64,000 nucleotides of DNA from Shewanella dokdonensis (GCF_018394335.1 NZ_CP074572.1:930001-994000); one strand, 5' to 3'. Positions 9,641 to 22,026 are shown, counted from the first letter of the stretch. The notes: generated by a model not told the origin, from the letters alone. Numbers and translations are program-made.

Positions 9641-10537
9641 TTACAGTGGATGATCTTTATGACTAGCCATGGCGTTTGCCAAGAGTGCCAGCTCTACACG
9701 GGCATAGCGATGTTCAACAAAATCATAGATATTGGTGGCTAGCGCCAGCCGCAGATAATTCGCAGCTTTATCATTTTGCTGCTGTTCTTCCGCTATTTTT
9801 GCCAGATAAAAATAGGCTTCACAAAGACGTTCAGCGTATTCCGCTGGCCCTTTCAGCCCCTGTTTTGCCAATGCAAATACTTGAGCCTCAGAGGATTTCC
9901 CCAGCACATAATCGACCAGCACGGTTGCCCAGGCATCATCACTGAGTTTGCTACGATTCTGCTGCATGGTCAGCAATGCTTGCTTTGGGTCAAGCTGATA
10001 TTCGGCCAGATATAACCACAATACCCGATAGCCATCCGCCGGATCTTTGTTTAAGAAGGACTGCATATCGTCGATTGCCAGTTGCGGCCTGTCACCGTAA
10101 TAAAGCGCTAAACCGCGGTTAAGATAGGCATAATCATAGTCTGGCGCGAGTTCCAGTGCAGAGTCAAAAGCCTCATAGGCGGCATCAAACTCGCCTTCCT
10201 GAGTGTAGTAAATGCCAATAAAGTTATAGGCATCTGCCAGATCGGGCTGCAACTTTAACGCTTCGTGAAATTCGATGCGCGCCATGATACGTAAGCCTAG
10301 GCGGTCATAGATGACACCACGATCATAATGGAAGCGAGCCAGTTGTTCCTGCGTGAGCTTGGCATTGGAAATGATCTCATTCAGTTTTGCCAGGGCGATT
10401 TCCATCTTGTAATCAGGCAATAAGGGCGCCACTAACAACTGCCCCTGAGCATTGGTAGAAGTCGTCGCACAACCACCGTTCAGGAGACCGCCAACAGCCA
10501 CAATGCAAAATACGGCAGTCCGCAAATTAAAATTCAT
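9641..10537 (-). CDS. nlpI: Lipoprotein NlpI, TPR adaptor
   Basis: Outer-membrane-anchored periplasmic TPR lipoprotein that, in E. coli, recruits the protease Prc and peptidoglycan hydrolases. The product is 298 residues (E. coli 294). A type II signal peptide ends LLNGGC, with the lipid-bearing Cys at 23; the lipobox is slightly unusual, with Asn at -3. TPR repeats are visible at about 62-95, 96-130 and 131-165 (YNFIGIYYTQEGEFDAAYEA, YAYLNRGLALYYGDRPQLA). The position directly after pnp is the conserved one in Enterobacteria and Shewanella. A strong terminator separates it from pnp. Confidence 0.93.
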   Translation of the reverse strand: MNFNLRTAVFCIVAVGGLLNGGCATTSTNAQGQLLVAPLLPDYKMEIALAKLNEIISNAKLTQEQLARFHYDRGVIYDRLGLRIMARIEFHEALKLQPDLADAYNFIGIYYTQEGEFDAAYEAFDSALELAPDYDYAYLNRGLALYYGDRPQLAIDDMQSFLNKDPADGYRVLWLYLAEYQLDPKQALLTMQQNRSKLSDDAWATVLVDYVLGKSSEAQVFALAKQGLKGPAEYAERLCEAYFYLAKIAEEQQQNDKAANYLRLALATNIYDFVEHRYARVELALLANAMASHKDHPL

Positions 10538-10641
10538 GCAAAAGTCCTTCTTAATTCCAATGCGCTGTCCATCATAGCAACAGAGCTAAGCCTCTGCCAT
10601 CAGCCAAGTTACCCTACGGCATAAAAAAACTGCGAGCAAAT

Positions 10642-10667
10642 AAAAAAGGAGATCCGCAGATCTCCTT
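10642..10667 (-). terminator. Rho-independent terminator of pnp
   Basis: Stem AAGGAGATC / GATCTCCTT with a TGCG loop and six T residues on the minus strand, just after the pnp stop. Confidence 0.85.
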
Positions 10668-10683
10668 TACTCGATTCAGTAGA

Positions 10684-12795
10684 TTATTCAGCTGAATCGG
10701 TTGGTGCCGCAGCGGCTTGCTGAGCTTCTTTAATGGACAGACGTACACGCCCCTGACGATCCACTTCCATCACTTTAACAGTAACTTCCTGGTTCAATTG
10801 CAGATAGTCGGATACGTTGGCCACACGTTCTTCAGCAATTTGTGAAATGTGCACCAGACCGTCTTTACCCGGCAGGATATTCACAAAGGCACCGAAATCC
10901 ACGATACGGATAACTTTACCTTTATAAATACGGCCCACTTCCACTTCAGAGGTGATCTCTTCAATGCGGCGAATGGCTTCTTTGGTTGCGTCAGCATTAT
11001 TGGACGCAATCTTCACTGTGCCGTCGTCTTCCAGTTCAATGGTAGTGCCGGTTTCTTCGGTTAACGCACGGATAGTTGCGCCACCTTTACCAATCACTTC
11101 ACGAATCTTCTCTGGATTGATCTTGATGGTAGTGATACGTGGAGCATGATCTGAGATTTCTGGACGGGCTTTGCTGATCGCCTGATCCATCACATTCAGG
11201 ATATGCACGCGCGCACCATAAGCCTGCTGCAAGGCAATTTCCATGATCTCTTTGGTGATACCTTCGATCTTGATATCCATCTGCAAGGCAGTCACACCAT
11301 CACGAGTACCCGCAACTTTGAAGTCCATGTCACCCAAGTGATCTTCGTCACCCAGGATGTCTGACAGCACCACAAAGTCATCACCTTCTTTCACCAGACC
11401 CATAGCGATACCGGCAACTGCAGTCTTGATTGGCACGCCGGCATCCATCAGCGCTAGCGAACTACCACATACAGACGCCATTGAGCTGGAACCATTTGAT
11501 TCAGTGATTTCAGATACTACGCGAACGCTGTAAGGGAATTCGGCTTCTGATGGCATTACCGCTTTTACACCGCGCCAAGCCAACTTACCATGACCGATTT
11601 CGCGACGTTTTGGTGAGCCGACCATCCCGGTTTCGCCCACAGAGAACGGTGGGAAGTTATAGTGCAGCATAAAGCGTTTAGTACGTTCACCCAGGATAGA
11701 ATCGATTTTCTGAGCATCGCGTTCAGTTCCCAGAGTACAAGTAACCAACGCCTGAGTTTCACCACGAGTAAACAGTGCACTACCGTGAGTACGAGGCAAA
11801 ACACCGGCCATGACGCTCAACGCTCGCACCATATCCGGTTCACGCCCATCGATACGTGGCAAGCCTTTCAAGATACGGCTGCGCACAACACGTTTTTCCA
11901 AGCTACCTAGCAGATTGTCGGCTTCAGTAGTATCCACTTGTGGATCTTCAGCGAGCAGTTTTTCAACCACGGCTTTCTTGATATCAGCAACCGCCTGATA
12001 ACGTTCCTGCTTGGCAGTGATCTGGTAAGCTGCGGTAAAGTCTGCTTCAGCCAGAGTCTTGATCTTCTCTGCCAGTGTTTCATTTTTAGCAGGCGCCGCC
12101 CATTCCCAACGTGGTTTACCTGCTTCTTTCTGGAACTCAGCGATGGCATCAATCACCACTTGTTGCTGTTCATGGCCGTAAACAACCGCGCCCAGCATCA
12201 CTTCTTCCGGCAGAATGTTCGCTTCAGATTCCACCATCAGTACTGCGCTCTTGGTTCCGGCAACCACCAGATCCAGATCGCTATGATCCAGCTCAGCAAC
12301 ACTTGGGTTCAGAACATATTCGCCATTAATGTAGCCAACGCGAGCAGAACCCAGCGGACCATTAAATGGAATGCCTGAAACAGCCAGAGCAGCAGAAGTA
12401 CCAATCATCGAAATGATGTCCGGATCAATCTGTGGATCAACGGAAACCACAGTAATGATGACCTGAACTTCATTGGTGAAACCATCAGGGAACAGAGGAC
12501 GTATAGGACGATCAATCAAACGGGCAACCAGGGTTTCATCTTCGGATGGACGGCCTTCGCGTTTGAAAAAACCACCGGGGATTTTACCGGCTGCATAGGT
12601 TTTTTCCTGATAGTTAACAGTAAGAGGAAAGAAGTCACGGCTTGGGTCTGATTCTTTCTTACCGACAACGGTTACCAGAACGGTGGTGTCGCCCATACTT
12701 GCCAAAACGGCACCATCGGCCTGACGTGCGATTACGCCTGTTTCCAGAGAAACTGTATGTTGACCATATTTAAAACTTTTCACTATTGGATTCAC
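10684..12795 (-). CDS. pnp: Polyribonucleotide nucleotidyltransferase (PNPase)
   Basis: Phosphorolytic 3'-5' exoribonuclease and degradosome component. The protein is 703 residues, with two RNase PH domains (first about 10-140, second about 310-540; motifs [12 protein letters not shown] and [23 protein letters not shown]), then a KH domain ([20 protein letters not shown]) and a C-terminal S1 domain ([20 protein letters not shown]). I use the GTG start giving [11 protein letters not shown], because it matches the family and has AAGGA nine bases upstream. The ATG nine bases further up overlaps that site. In E. coli pnp follows rpsO directly, but here an opposing GGDEF/EAL gene separates them. 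Confidence 0.96.
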   Translation of the reverse strand: MNPIVKSFKYGQHTVSLETGVIARQADGAVLASMGDTTVLVTVVGKKESDPSRDFFPLTVNYQEKTYAAGKIPGGFFKREGRPSEDETLVARLIDRPIRPLFPDGFTNEVQVIITVVSVDPQIDPDIISMIGTSAALAVSGIPFNGPLGSARVGYINGEYVLNPSVAELDHSDLDLVVAGTKSAVLMVESEANILPEEVMLGAVVYGHEQQQVVIDAIAEFQKEAGKPRWEWAAPAKNETLAEKIKTLAEADFTAAYQITAKQERYQAVADIKKAVVEKLLAEDPQVDTTEADNLLGSLEKRVVRSRILKGLPRIDGREPDMVRALSVMAGVLPRTHGSALFTRGETQALVTCTLGTERDAQKIDSILGERTKRFMLHYNFPPFSVGETGMVGSPKRREIGHGKLAWRGVKAVMPSEAEFPYSVRVVSEITESNGSSSMASVCGSSLALMDAGVPIKTAVAGIAMGLVKEGDDFVVLSDILGDEDHLGDMDFKVAGTRDGVTALQMDIKIEGITKEIMEIALQQAYGARVHILNVMDQAISKARPEISDHAPRITTIKINPEKIREVIGKGGATIRALTEETGTTIELEDDGTVKIASNNADATKEAIRRIEEITSEVEVGRIYKGKVIRIVDFGAFVNILPGKDGLVHISQIAEERVANVSDYLQLNQEVTVKVMEVDRQGRVRLSIKEAQQAAAAPTDSAE

Positions 12796-13016
12796 GTGAC
12801 CCATTCCTTAATTTCAATAACTTTGAATTCGCGCGTAAGTATACTGCAAAGCAGTTGTACAGATAAAGAGCGTAACCAGGTGACAAAACAACAACTTTCC
12901 CATAGAGTGAGATTATCGGATTTCGTTCCGTAAAATATGCAGTTATGGACTAACATTATTCTTATAGAAAGCGATGTTACCTTCAGCGCAGGGTACTGAT
13001 GGAAAGGGAAAAGCGG

Positions 13017-15054
13017 ATGCAGACCAGACGTTTCAGGTCACTGACGTGGAAACAAACTAATCTGGTGGTATTTACCGCACTGTTTTTCGCTATTGCAATT
13101 TTTATCGTCGAAATTCTGATGGTCGTGTCGACTGAACGCGAATCACTGATACGCGGTCAGAAAGAAGTGCTCGATTCCGTTGAACAACCCATGGAAAATG
13201 CAGTTTGGGCACTGGATGACAACCTCGCCAAACAAACCTTAGATGGCTTACTAAAAGTTGATTACGTTGGTTCCGCCACCATTACCTTAGATGATGGCAC
13301 CACCTTTGCCAGTGTGGGTAACGCCACAGCGCTGCCAGATGATCTTTTTCTGCCGTCAGCCTTAAAATATTTGGCGAATTCCGCCAGATCAGCCGCGATC
13401 TGCATCAGCCAACATATCTGGACAATAACGAAAAGCCACAACTGATAGGCACGCTGCAGATAAATTACAGCACCCGCGAACTGGCCGAAGGATTGCTCAG
13501 CCAACTGAAGCTAAGTTTTACCGCAACCTTGGCACGCGCACTGTTTATTACCTTGGTATTGTCCCTAGTGTTTCACCGTTTCCTGACGCAACCGATTGCT
13601 CGGATTGGGGAAGCGATTGATCGCATTGATCCTGAATCACCTGACGAGCATCTACTCCCGATCCTGAGCAACCACAAAGACGATGAATTAGGGCTGGTTA
13701 CCTCAAAATTAAATCAAATTCTGGTGCAATTCAGTAAAACCCAAGGGAAGCTCAGAAAAATGGCGACCCGAGATTCACTTACGGGTCTGCCAAACCGTAC
13801 CTTGTTATTAGAAACCCTCACGGTTGCTATTCAGCGCGCCAGCATCCGCAATAATAATTTGGCATTGTTATTTGTCGACTTGGACCGATTTAAAAATATC
13901 AATGATTCCTTGGGACATGCATTAGGCGATCAATACCTGATCCGCATTGCCATGTTACTGAAACGATTTGTCAATAAACGTGGGTTAGTCGTACGCCTAG
14001 GCGGCGATGAGTTTGTCATTCTCACCGAAGATCTACACTCCCCAGCCAGGCTGCCGATTTTGTAGAAAAGCTTTTTGAGCAGCTCAAAGCGCCTATCAAA
14101 CTCGGAGAACACTCGGTACATCCAGCGGCATCCGTGGGGATCTCATTTTATCCTGATGATGGCGATACGGCGGACGATCTGATCCGCCACGCCGACATTG
14201 CGATGTACAGTGCCAAAGCAGCAGGTTCTAACCAGTGGGCCTTTTTCAAACAACAGATGACCGAGCGCGCCGTTACCCGCTTGCGTACCGAGGCGTCACT
14301 GCACGATGCCATCAGCAACAATGAGTTTGTGTTGTATTTCCAACCACAATTGGCGCTAGCAAGCGGTAATTTGATTGGCTGTGAGGCATTGATCCGTTGG
14401 CAACGGGGCGACAAGCTCATCAGTCCCATGGAGTTTATTCCTATTGCTGAAGAGACTGGCATCATAGTAGCCATTGGTGCATGGGTGATTGAGCAAAGCT
14501 GTAAGACGCTAAATATGTGGCAAAAACGCTATAACTTCCAGACCACTATTGCCTGCAATGTATCCACTAAACAGTTTGCCGATCCAGGTCTTATCCCACA
14601 TATTAAACGCACAGCGATGCGCTATCAGGTAAAACCCGAGTATCTGGAAGTCGAAATTACTGAAACTGCATTTATGAACGATGTGGAGCAGGCAATCCTA
14701 AAGTTACAGCAACTGAAGTCCGCAGGTTTTGGTATTGCAGTGGATGATTTTGGTACTGGTTATTCGTCTTTATCATATCTGCGGCGCTTGCCTTTAACCA
14801 CGCTTAAAATTGACCGCGCCTTTATTTCTGAACTACCAGGTAACAGTGCCATCGCATCAACGATTCTGACCTTAGGCAAACAACTGGGATTGCAGATCAT
14901 TGCTGAGGGAATTGAAACCCAGCAGCAACTGGAATGGTTGGAAACTCACGAGTGCGCTATCGGCCAAGGCTATTACTTCAGCGAGCCACTACCATTGGAC
15001 GAGTTTGAAAAACGCTATGTGATAAAGCGTCCCAGTAGTCTAGTGGGGCTTTAG
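13017..15054 (+). CDS. Membrane GGDEF-EAL c-di-GMP enzyme (two probable sequencing frameshifts)
   Basis: Bifunctional-type diguanylate cyclase/phosphodiesterase. Order: transmembrane helix at about 15-37, a periplasmic sensor of about 120 residues, a second transmembrane helix (LARALFITLVLSLVF), a HAMP-like linker (RFLTQPIARIGEAIDRI), GGDEF domain with intact VRLGGDEF, and EAL domain with intact CEALIRW, EITETAF and DDFGTGYSSL. Both catalytic signatures look functional. The frame breaks twice. Adding one base at AAAA 13364-13367 and at CCCC 14040-14043 restores about 679 residues. The start at 13017 has AAAGGG eight bases before it; an in-frame ATG at 12999 is an alternative. It sits between rpsO and pnp on the opposite strand. 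Confidence 0.9.
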
Positions 15055-15069
15055 CCGCCACAGATGATC

Positions 15070-15096
15070 AAAAAAGGAGGCATAAGCCTCCTTTTT
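15070..15096. terminator. Bidirectional terminator between GGDEF-EAL gene and rpsO
   Basis: AAAAAGGAGGC / GCCTCCTTTTT with an ATAA loop lies between convergent stops and serves both directions. Confidence 0.85.
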
Positions 15097-15109
15097 GACG
15101 AGAAACTGA

Positions 15110-15379
15110 TTAGCGACGCAGACCCAGTTTCTGGATCAGCGCTGTATAGCGTTCTGCATCTTTCTTCTGCAGATAGCTCAACAGTTTACGACGAGAACTA
15201 ACCATGCGCAGCAGACCACGGCGAGAGTGGTGATCTTTAGCGTGTTCTCTGAAGTGATCCTGCAGATGGTTAATCTGAGCAGTCAACAGGGCAACCTGAA
15301 CTTCTGGTGAACCAGTGTCGTTTTCGCCACGGCCAAATTCAGCCAGGATTTCAGCTTTCTTTTCAGTACTTAGTGACAT
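15110..15379 (-). CDS. rpsO: 30S ribosomal protein S15
   Basis: Primary 16S rRNA-binding protein of the small subunit. The product is 89 residues, [12 protein letters not shown] to KLGLRR, the usual length, with the conserved [18 protein letters not shown] and the H-rich [22 protein letters not shown] rRNA-binding helix. The frame continues eight codons upstream, but the family start is MSLS. It lies 94 bases downstream of truB. Confidence 0.98.
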   Translation of the reverse strand: MSLSTEKKAEILAEFGRGENDTGSPEVQVALLTAQINHLQDHFREHAKDHHSRRGLLRMVSSRRKLLSYLQKKDAERYTALIQKLGLRR

Positions 15380-15473
15380 GAGTCTCTCCAAATATTTAAT
15401 CAAATTACCTTAGCCGATCACTAACTCAGCCAAGGGCGCAGAATAATAACCTGTTACTTGCACCAGCGCAAGT

Positions 15474-16424
15474 TCAGTCAGCGCTAGTGTCGTGCATCAC
15501 CATCAAACGTTTAGGTGCCAGTAAACCATCGTCATTCATACAACCGACACCAATAAACCGATGCGCTTCGCCTAGCGTGATACGCACCAGAGCATCTGCT
15601 TTGAGTCCGTTAACCCTGACCGGATTACCATTGAGCAGATAAACTCCCAATGCGTCAGGCACATTGCATTCATCAAGATCGGCAACCGCCGCATCGGCAG
15701 CTAATAACAGCGGATCCAACACCTGGGACGGGACAACATCTTGAGCTATCGCATCATCTAACAACTGTTGCAGTTGCGCTAAGGTCACCATGCGTTCGGT
15801 GGGATAACGCCCCACCTGTAAGCGTCGCAACATGATGACATGCGCGCCACAACCAAGCATTTCGCCAAGGTCATCTACAATAGTGCGAATATAGGTGCCT
15901 TTAGAGCAGTGAATTTCCAGCGTCAGTTCATCATCTTTCAGGGCGATGAATTTGAGTTCATATACGGTGATGGGACGCGCTTCTCTTGGTACCGTCTTGC
16001 CCTCACGAGCATATTTATAAAGCGGTTGCCCTTGATATTTCAGCGCGGAAAACATTGAGGGCACCTGCATAGTGTCCCCACGAAAGTGTGCTAACGCGGT
16101 TTCGAGTTGTGCCGAACTGAAAGTCAACGGCCGGGTGCTGACCACTTCACCATCCGCATCGCTGGTATCGGTACGAATGCCAAGCTTAGCTGTAACCAAA
16201 TAGCGTTTATCTGCATCTAATAGATGCTGTGAGAACTTGGTTGCTTCCCCCAGACAGATGGGCAGCATTCCGGTCGCTAAAGGATCCAGTGCACCAGTAT
16301 GGCCAGCTTTCACCGCATTATAAATCCGCTTGACCCGCTGCAAGGCATGATTGGAACTCATACCTGTGGGTTTATCTAACAGCACCACGCCATCCACGAA
16401 ACGGCCCTTAGGTCGTTTTCCCAT
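15474..16424 (-). CDS. truB: tRNA pseudouridine(55) synthase TruB
   Basis: Makes pseudouridine 55 in the T-loop of all tRNAs. The 316-residue product (E. coli 314) has the KPTGMSSN start motif, [16 protein letters not shown] with the catalytic Asp (about residue 47), the Tyr-containing DKRYL motif, the KGTYIRTI loop, and a C-terminal PUA-like domain. The start codon overlaps the rbfA stop by one base (TGATG), so translation is likely coupled in the nusA-infB operon. Confidence 0.97.
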   Translation of the reverse strand: MGKRPKGRFVDGVVLLDKPTGMSSNHALQRVKRIYNAVKAGHTGALDPLATGMLPICLGEATKFSQHLLDADKRYLVTAKLGIRTDTSDADGEVVSTRPLTFSSAQLETALAHFRGDTMQVPSMFSALKYQGQPLYKYAREGKTVPREARPITVYELKFIALKDDELTLEIHCSKGTYIRTIVDDLGEMLGCGAHVIMLRRLQVGRYPTERMVTLAQLQQLLDDAIAQDVVPSQVLDPLLLAADAAVADLDECNVPDALGVYLLNGNPVRVNGLKADALVRITLGEAHRFIGVGCMNDDGLLAPKRLMVMHDTSAD

Positions 16425-16840
16425 CAGTTATTTTCCTCATCTCCGGACGTTTCAGCGTCATCTGCAACCTGCTGATGTTTCGCTTTGTCACTGTTAACAA
16501 CTTGAGTCACCAGATTCGACATGCGCATCCCTTCAACCAGGGATTTGTCATAAACAAAACGCAGTTCTGGCATTACCCGCAATTGCATGCGACCAGCAAC
16601 CAGCGTGCGAACATAGGGGGCGGCTTTTGTCAGTGCGGCCATTTTTTCCTGAATACGCTCTGGGTCTTCTTCAAACAGGGTGACATACACCTTGGCGAAA
16701 CTCAGATCCCGTGACACGTCAACATCATTGACCGTTACCATACCAATCCGGGGATCTTTCATATCGCGTTGCAGCACAAATGCCAGTTCTTGCTGCAACT
16801 GCTGTGCTATACGGCGGGTACGGCTGAATTCTCTTGCCAT
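16424..16840 (-). CDS. rbfA: Ribosome-binding factor A
   Basis: Cold-adaptation and 30S maturation factor that binds near 16S helix 1. The product is 138 residues with the KH-like fold markers [27 protein letters not shown] and [17 protein letters not shown], and an acidic tail. The start MAREFSRT is used. The frame extends seven codons further, but those do not match the family. Confidence 0.96.
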   Translation of the reverse strand: MAREFSRTRRIAQQLQQELAFVLQRDMKDPRIGMVTVNDVDVSRDLSFAKVYVTLFEEDPERIQEKMAALTKAAPYVRTLVAGRMQLRVMPELRFVYDKSLVEGMRMSNLVTQVVNSDKAKHQQVADDAETSGDEENN

Positions 16841-16902
16841 TATCTTATTCCCCAAAATCAAGAAAGGCGGCCGAAGCCGCCCTTGTTTGTCGCCATCGCC
16901 GG

Positions 16903-19593
16903 TTACAGAGTCCGGGCAACTTCGACAGTTTCAAATACTTCGATCTGGTCGCCTACGCGAACATCATTATAGTTCTTCACGCCGATACCACACTCAGTGC
17001 CAGCTCGAACTTCTGCGACGTCATCTTTGAAGCGACGCAGCGATTCCAGTTCACCTTCGTAGATCACCACGTTATCACGCAGCACACGGATAGGCGCACT
17101 GCGCTTCACCAGACCTTCGGTAACCATACAACCCGCAATAGCGCCGAGTTTTGGTGACTTGAACACATCGCGTACTTCTGCCATACCGATGATCTGCTGC
17201 TTGAATTCCGGTGCCAGCATACCACTCATGGCGGCTTTCACTTCGTCAATCAAGTCGTAGATCACGCTGTAGTAACGCAGATCAACACTTTCGCTTTCGA
17301 TAGTCTTACGTGCCTGCGAGTCAGCACGGACGTTGAAGCCGACCATAATGGCATTAGAAGCTGCTGCCAAAGTCGCATCGGTTTCGGTCAAGGCACCAAC
17401 ACCGCTGGCGATGATGTTCACTTTCACTTCATCGGTAGACAGTTTGGTCAACGAGTCGGAAATTGCTTCCAACGAGCCCTGAACATCCGCTTTCAGCACG
17501 ATATTCAGTTCCTGAACTTCGCCTTCGGTCATGTTGGCAAACATATTTTCCAACTTGGCCTTCTGCTGACGAGCCAGTTTCACTTCGCGGAACTTACCCT
17601 GACGATACAGAGCAACTTCACGAGCTTTACGTTCGTCCTTCACCACGGTGGCTTCATCACCTGCGGATGGCACCCCAGAAAGACCGAGGATCTCTACCGG
17701 AATTGATGGGCCAGCTTCAATGATGCTGTTGCCATCTTCATCCTTCATGGCGCGGACTTTACCGTATTCCAAGCCACACAGCACGATATCGCCTTGATGC
17801 AGTGTACCTTCCTGAACGAGTACGGTAGCCACTGGGCCGCGTCCTTTGTCCAGTTTAGACTCGATAACGACACCTGCCGCCATACCGTCTCTGACCGCTG
17901 TCAGTTCCAGCACTTCGGCTTCCAGCAGAATCGCTTCCAGCAGTCCATCAACGCCTTCACCAGTCTTAGCTGACACGTAGACGAACATATTGTCGCCGCC
18001 CCAGTCTTCAGACATCACGCCATACTGTGATAACTCGCTCTTCACGCGTTCCACATCGGCTTCAGGCTTATCAATTTTGTTCACTGCGACAATCAGCGGC
18101 ACTTTACCGGCTTTAGCATGTTGAATCGCTTCAATGGTCTGTGGCATCACGCCATCATCAGCCGCAACCACCAAGATCACGATATCGGTTGCCTGTGCAC
18201 CACGGGCACGCATTGCGGTAAACGCGGCGTGTCCGGGAGTATCCAGGAAGGTGATCATGCCGTTATCAGTCTGCACATGATAAGCACCGATATGCTGGGT
18301 AATACCACCCGCTTCACCTGCGGCAACTTTAGTACGGCGAATATAGTCCAGTAATGATGTTTTACCGTGGTCAACATGGCCCATGATGGTCACAACTGGG
18401 GCACGTGGTTCGACTTTAACATCTTCGCCATCACGATCTGCCAGCACTTCATGTTCCAGTTCGTTTTCACGCACCAGAATCACTTTGTGACCCATTTCTT
18501 CGGCCACCAGTTGTGCAGTTTCCTGATCCAACACCTGATTGATGGTCACCATAGAGCCCATCTTCATCATTATCTTGATGATTTCAGTAGCCTTGACCGC
18601 CATACGCTGAGCTAGATCGTTCACAGTGATGGTTTCACCAATACGCACATCACGGTTCACAGCAACCACTGGCTTATTGAAGCCATGTTTCATGGACTGT
18701 GGCGCTTTTGAGCGCAGTACCCGTTCTTTTCCACCATCACGACTCTGGCGTTCATCTTTCGAACGTTTCTTACCAGAATGTTTATGGCGATTACGGCGAC
18801 CAGAACGCTCTTCATCCATGTCACTGGTATCTTCAGCAGCGCGCGCTACTTTAGAGGTGGTGATATGGTGATCGTTGCGGTTTTCCGCCTCAACGCGCTG
18901 ACGTTCTTCGTCCGCCCAACGCTTTTCATTCTCTTCGGCTAAACGGCGTGCTTCTGCAGCGGCTTTTGCTGCTTCCTCATCCGCTTTGCGACGTACCGCT
19001 TCTTCCTGCGCAGCTTTCAGCCGTGCGGCTTCAACGCGCGCGGCTTCAGCAGCAGCGGCCTGTTCCGGTGTCAATTCTACGGCTTTGGCTTTGGCGACTT
19101 CAGCTTTAGCTTCAGCGTCAACGTCAGCTTTGGCTTTAGCTTCTGCCTTGGCTTTCGCCTCAGCAGCAGCCTTTTCCGCTTTGGCCTTGGCTTCTGCTTC
19201 CGCGCGAGCTTTAGCCTCTGCGTCGGCTTTGGCCTTAGCTTCGGCTTCTGCTTTTGCTTGGGCCTCAGCTTCAGCGGCCAGACGAGCCAGCTCCGCAGGG
19301 TCACGTTTTACAAAAGTACGGGTTTTACGTACTTCAACTTTGACATCCTTGGACTGACCACCAGAACCGGAAACACTCAGCGTAGACACTGTCTTACGCT
19401 GTAATGTCATCCGTGCGGGTGCCCCTTCCTGACCATGCTGCTGCTTCAGGTGTTCCAGCAGTTGGTGTTTTTCAGATTCAGTCACGCGGTCATTGCGTTG
19501 CTTCTTTATGCCGGCTTTGGAAAATTGTTCGATCAGCCGATCAACATCTTTTCCAACTTCCATGGCCAACTTTTCTACAGTAGTTTCTGCCAT
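16903..19593 (-). CDS. infB: Translation initiation factor IF-2
   Basis: GTPase that places initiator tRNA on the 30S subunit and promotes subunit joining. It is 896 residues (E. coli 890). The N-terminal IF2-N domain is followed by a very long Ala/Lys/Glu-rich helical stretch at about 105-230, a second IF2-N domain ([22 protein letters not shown]), then the G domain with [12 protein letters not shown] (G1), DTPGHAAF (G3) and NKIDKP (G4), and the C-terminal fMet-tRNA-binding domain. The repetitive Ala/Lys segment creates long open shadow frames on other strands that are not genes. Confidence 0.98.
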   Translation of the reverse strand: MAETTVEKLAMEVGKDVDRLIEQFSKAGIKKQRNDRVTESEKHQLLEHLKQQHGQEGAPARMTLQRKTVSTLSVSGSGGQSKDVKVEVRKTRTFVKRDPAELARLAAEAEAQAKAEAEAKAKADAEAKARAEAEAKAKAEKAAAEAKAKAEAKAKADVDAEAKAEVAKAKAVELTPEQAAAAEAARVEAARLKAAQEEAVRRKADEEAAKAAAEARRLAEENEKRWADEERQRVEAENRNDHHITTSKVARAAEDTSDMDEERSGRRNRHKHSGKKRSKDERQSRDGGKERVLRSKAPQSMKHGFNKPVVAVNRDVRIGETITVNDLAQRMAVKATEIIKIMMKMGSMVTINQVLDQETAQLVAEEMGHKVILVRENELEHEVLADRDGEDVKVEPRAPVVTIMGHVDHGKTSLLDYIRRTKVAAGEAGGITQHIGAYHVQTDNGMITFLDTPGHAAFTAMRARGAQATDIVILVVAADDGVMPQTIEAIQHAKAGKVPLIVAVNKIDKPEADVERVKSELSQYGVMSEDWGGDNMFVYVSAKTGEGVDGLLEAILLEAEVLELTAVRDGMAAGVVIESKLDKGRGPVATVLVQEGTLHQGDIVLCGLEYGKVRAMKDEDGNSIIEAGPSIPVEILGLSGVPSAGDEATVVKDERKAREVALYRQGKFREVKLARQQKAKLENMFANMTEGEVQELNIVLKADVQGSLEAISDSLTKLSTDEVKVNIIASGVGALTETDATLAAASNAIMVGFNVRADSQARKTIESESVDLRYYSVIYDLIDEVKAAMSGMLAPEFKQQIIGMAEVRDVFKSPKLGAIAGCMVTEGLVKRSAPIRVLRDNVVIYEGELESLRRFKDDVAEVRAGTECGIGVKNYNDVRVGDQIEVFETVEVARTL

Positions 19594-19617
19594 CAGTTAC
19601 TTCCCCTGTTGATCGAC

Positions 19618-21117
19618 TTACTCTTCATCGCCAAACCAACAGATATTGCGGGCCGCCATGATAAGCTCACCTGCTTTTTCTTCTGTCATTTGCTCAATTT
19701 CGATCAAATCATCTACGCCTTGTTCGGCTAAATCTTCAAGAGTCACAATGCCCTTACTGGCGAGATTAAATGCGGTATGACGTTCCATACCCTCAAGTTC
19801 CAGTAACTCTTCACTCGGTTGCGCACCATCCAAGGCCTCTTCAGAAGCCAGCGCACGGGTAGATAAAGCCGCTTTCGCACGTTCTCTCAGCGTATTGACT
19901 ATATCTTCATCAAACCCATCAATGGATAGCAATTCGGAAGCAGGTACATACGCGACCTCTTCCAGGGTTGCAAATCCTTCATCAGCTAATACCTGGGCAA
20001 AATCCTCATCCACGTGCAGTGCTTTCATGAATAGGTTTTTAACTTTGGTACTTTCAGCCTGATGTTTTGCATTCATATCTTCAACAGTCATCACGTTCAG
20101 TTCCCAGCCTGTCAGCTGAGTGGCTAAACGTACGTTCTGACCATTACGGCCGATGGCCTGCGCCAGACTGTCTGCTTCGACAGCAATATCCATCGCATGC
20201 TTATCTTCATCCACTATGATGGAAGAAACATCCGCAGGTGCCATGGCATTGATAACAAACTGTGCTGGGTTATCGTCCCACAGCACGATATCAATACGTT
20301 CACCGCCCAGTTCATTGGTTACCGCCTGTACGCGTGCACCACGCATACCGACACAGGCACCGATAGGATCGATACGACGGTCGTTAGACTTCACCGCAAT
20401 TTTGGCTCGTGAACCTGGGTCACGGGCAGCGCCCATAACTTCAATCATTTCATCTGCAATTTCAGGCACTTCAATCCGGAACAGTTCAATCAACATTTCC
20501 GGTTTAGAGCGGGTCAAAAACAGTTGAGCCCCACGAGCCTCTGGACGCACGGCATACAGTAATGAACGCACGCGGTCGCCAGGACGGAAGGTTTCCCTTG
20601 GGATCAGGTCTTCTTTGTACAACACGCCATCGGCATTGTTACCCAAGTCAACAATCACGCTGTCGCGGTTGGATTTCTTCACCACGCCAGTCACCAGTTC
20701 ACCTTCTTTATCGAGGAACTGTTCTACCACTTGAGCACGTTCGGCTTCGCGAACCTTCTGTACAATGACCTGTTTAGCGGTCTGGGTAGTAATACGATCG
20801 AACTGTACTGATTCGATCTCATCTTCTACATAATCCCCAGCTTGGATCTCTGGACTATCAAATTGAGCCGCTTCCAGGGTAATTTCACGATAAGGATTTT
20901 CCAGTGTTTCACCCTTACTATCCACCACTAACCAGCGGCGGAAGGTTTCATAATCACCGGTTTTACGATCGATGGCTACGCGCACATCAATATCGCCTTC
21001 ATATTTTTTCTTAGTAGCAGTAGCCAGCGCAATTTCCAAGGCTTCGAAAATCTTCTCACGGGGTACGGCTTTCTCATTGGACACCGCTTCAGCGACCAGC
21101 AAAATATCTTTATTCAT
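19618..21117 (-). CDS. nusA: Transcription termination/antitermination protein NusA
   Basis: RNA-polymerase-associated pausing, termination and antitermination factor. The 499-residue product (E. coli 495) has an N-terminal polymerase-binding domain ([18 protein letters not shown]), an S1 domain at about 135-200, two KH domains ([17 protein letters not shown] and [13 protein letters not shown]), and two acidic C-terminal AR repeats built of helix-hairpin-helix units. It sits 24 bases upstream of infB in the conserved operon. Confidence 0.98.
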   Translation of the reverse strand: MNKDILLVAEAVSNEKAVPREKIFEALEIALATATKKKYEGDIDVRVAIDRKTGDYETFRRWLVVDSKGETLENPYREITLEAAQFDSPEIQAGDYVEDEIESVQFDRITTQTAKQVIVQKVREAERAQVVEQFLDKEGELVTGVVKKSNRDSVIVDLGNNADGVLYKEDLIPRETFRPGDRVRSLLYAVRPEARGAQLFLTRSKPEMLIELFRIEVPEIADEMIEVMGAARDPGSRAKIAVKSNDRRIDPIGACVGMRGARVQAVTNELGGERIDIVLWDDNPAQFVINAMAPADVSSIIVDEDKHAMDIAVEADSLAQAIGRNGQNVRLATQLTGWELNVMTVEDMNAKHQAESTKVKNLFMKALHVDEDFAQVLADEGFATLEEVAYVPASELLSIDGFDEDIVNTLRERAKAALSTRALASEEALDGAQPSEELLELEGMERHTAFNLASKGIVTLEDLAEQGVDDLIEIEQMTEEKAGELIMAARNICWFGDEE

Positions 21118-21144
21118 CGTCTTGCCTCGTTCACCTTGAATCCA

Positions 21145-21600
21145 TCAAAACTTTGCAATTAAATTGCCTTTGCGGATGTTATCCAAGGCAATAATCAATT
21201 CATTACCGGATACGTCGAGAGTAATCATCTGCCCCTCTACCCGTACGACGGTACCTCTCAAATTGCGACTACCCGCTACCGGCATAGTCAGCTGAACTTT
21301 AACCTCATCGCCAATATACATCTGATACTGTTCAGCGTTGAACAGTGGCCGATCCAGACCAGGAGAGGAAACTTCCAGGGTGTATTCAGAAGGGATGGGG
21401 TCTTCAACATCCAATAACGCGCTGACCTGACGGCTGGCGTTGGCACAATCTTCGACATTGACACCCTGCTCGCTATCAATAAACAAGCGTAGTGTTGAAT
21501 GCTTGCCTGCTTTAACGAACTCAAGCCCCCATAACTGGAATTCCAGTGCTTCGATAGTAGGCCGCAACATCGCTTCGAGTTTTGACTCCAAAGTTGCCAA
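21145..21600 (-). CDS. rimP: Ribosome maturation factor RimP
   Basis: Required for 30S subunit maturation. It is 151 residues with the N-terminal alpha/beta domain ([18 protein letters not shown]), the family motif [44 protein letters not shown], and the C-terminal SH3-like barrel. First gene of rimP-nusA-infB-rbfA-truB, placed after two tandem terminators that follow the tRNAs. Confidence 0.97.
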   Translation of the reverse strand: MATLESKLEAMLRPTIEALEFQLWGLEFVKAGKHSTLRLFIDSEQGVNVEDCANASRQVSALLDVEDPIPSEYTLEVSSPGLDRPLFNAEQYQMYIGDEVKVQLTMPVAGSRNLRGTVVRVEGQMITLDVSGNELIIALDNIRKGNLIAKF

Positions 21601-21618
21601 ATTACACTCCTGAAAAAC

Positions 21619-21639
21619 AAAAAAGGGCTATAAAGCCCC
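21619..21639 (-). terminator. Second terminator after tRNA-fMet
   Basis: Stem GGGCT / AGCCC with TTAT loop and six T residues on the minus strand, just ahead of rimP. Read-through past it would feed the nusA operon, as in the E. coli metY arrangement. Confidence 0.7.
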
Positions 21640-21686
21640 GATATCACACCGCCGTTAAGGCAGTAAAATACTACATCCCAGATAAC

Positions 21687-21712
21687 AAAAAACCCCGTTT
21701 TACTACGAGGTT
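21687..21712 (-). terminator. First terminator after tRNA-fMet
   Basis: Stem AACCTCG / CGGGGTT (one T-G pair) followed by TTTTG on the minus strand, downstream of the tRNA pair. Confidence 0.65.
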
Positions 21713-21773
21713 CTTCTTGTTCTATTACCTGTAATTCAGTACAGAATCTGCTTTCAAATTCAATACCGGGAAC

Positions 21774-21850
<77 letters not shown>

Positions 21851-21930
21851 TCAATTGCAGCAAGTTTACTGATTCGACCTTCAACTTGCAATAACTCAGG
21901 AATATTTAATACTTTTCCTGGTTTATATCG

Positions 21931-22017
21931 TGGTGCCGAGGGCGGGACTTGAACCCGCACGACCGTTAGGTCACAGCCACCTCAAGGCTGCGCGTCTACC
22001 AATTTCACCACCCCGGC
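21931..22017 (-). tRNA. tRNA-Leu (GAG)
   Basis: An 87-base class II tRNA with a long variable arm (TGTGACCTAACGGTCGT region), acceptor GCCGGGG / CCTCGGC (with a G-T pair), encoded CCA, and anticodon loop TTGAGGT, giving anticodon GAG. The location after secG matches leuU of E. coli. Confidence 0.96.
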
Positions 22018-22026
22018 AAATTCTAC

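Noticed and set aside
19077..19357. Long Arg/Lys/Pro-rich and Ala/Ser-rich open frames opposite or within infB
   Set aside because: They are shadows of the repetitive Ala/Lys/Glu-coding segment of IF-2; low complexity explains the lack of stops.
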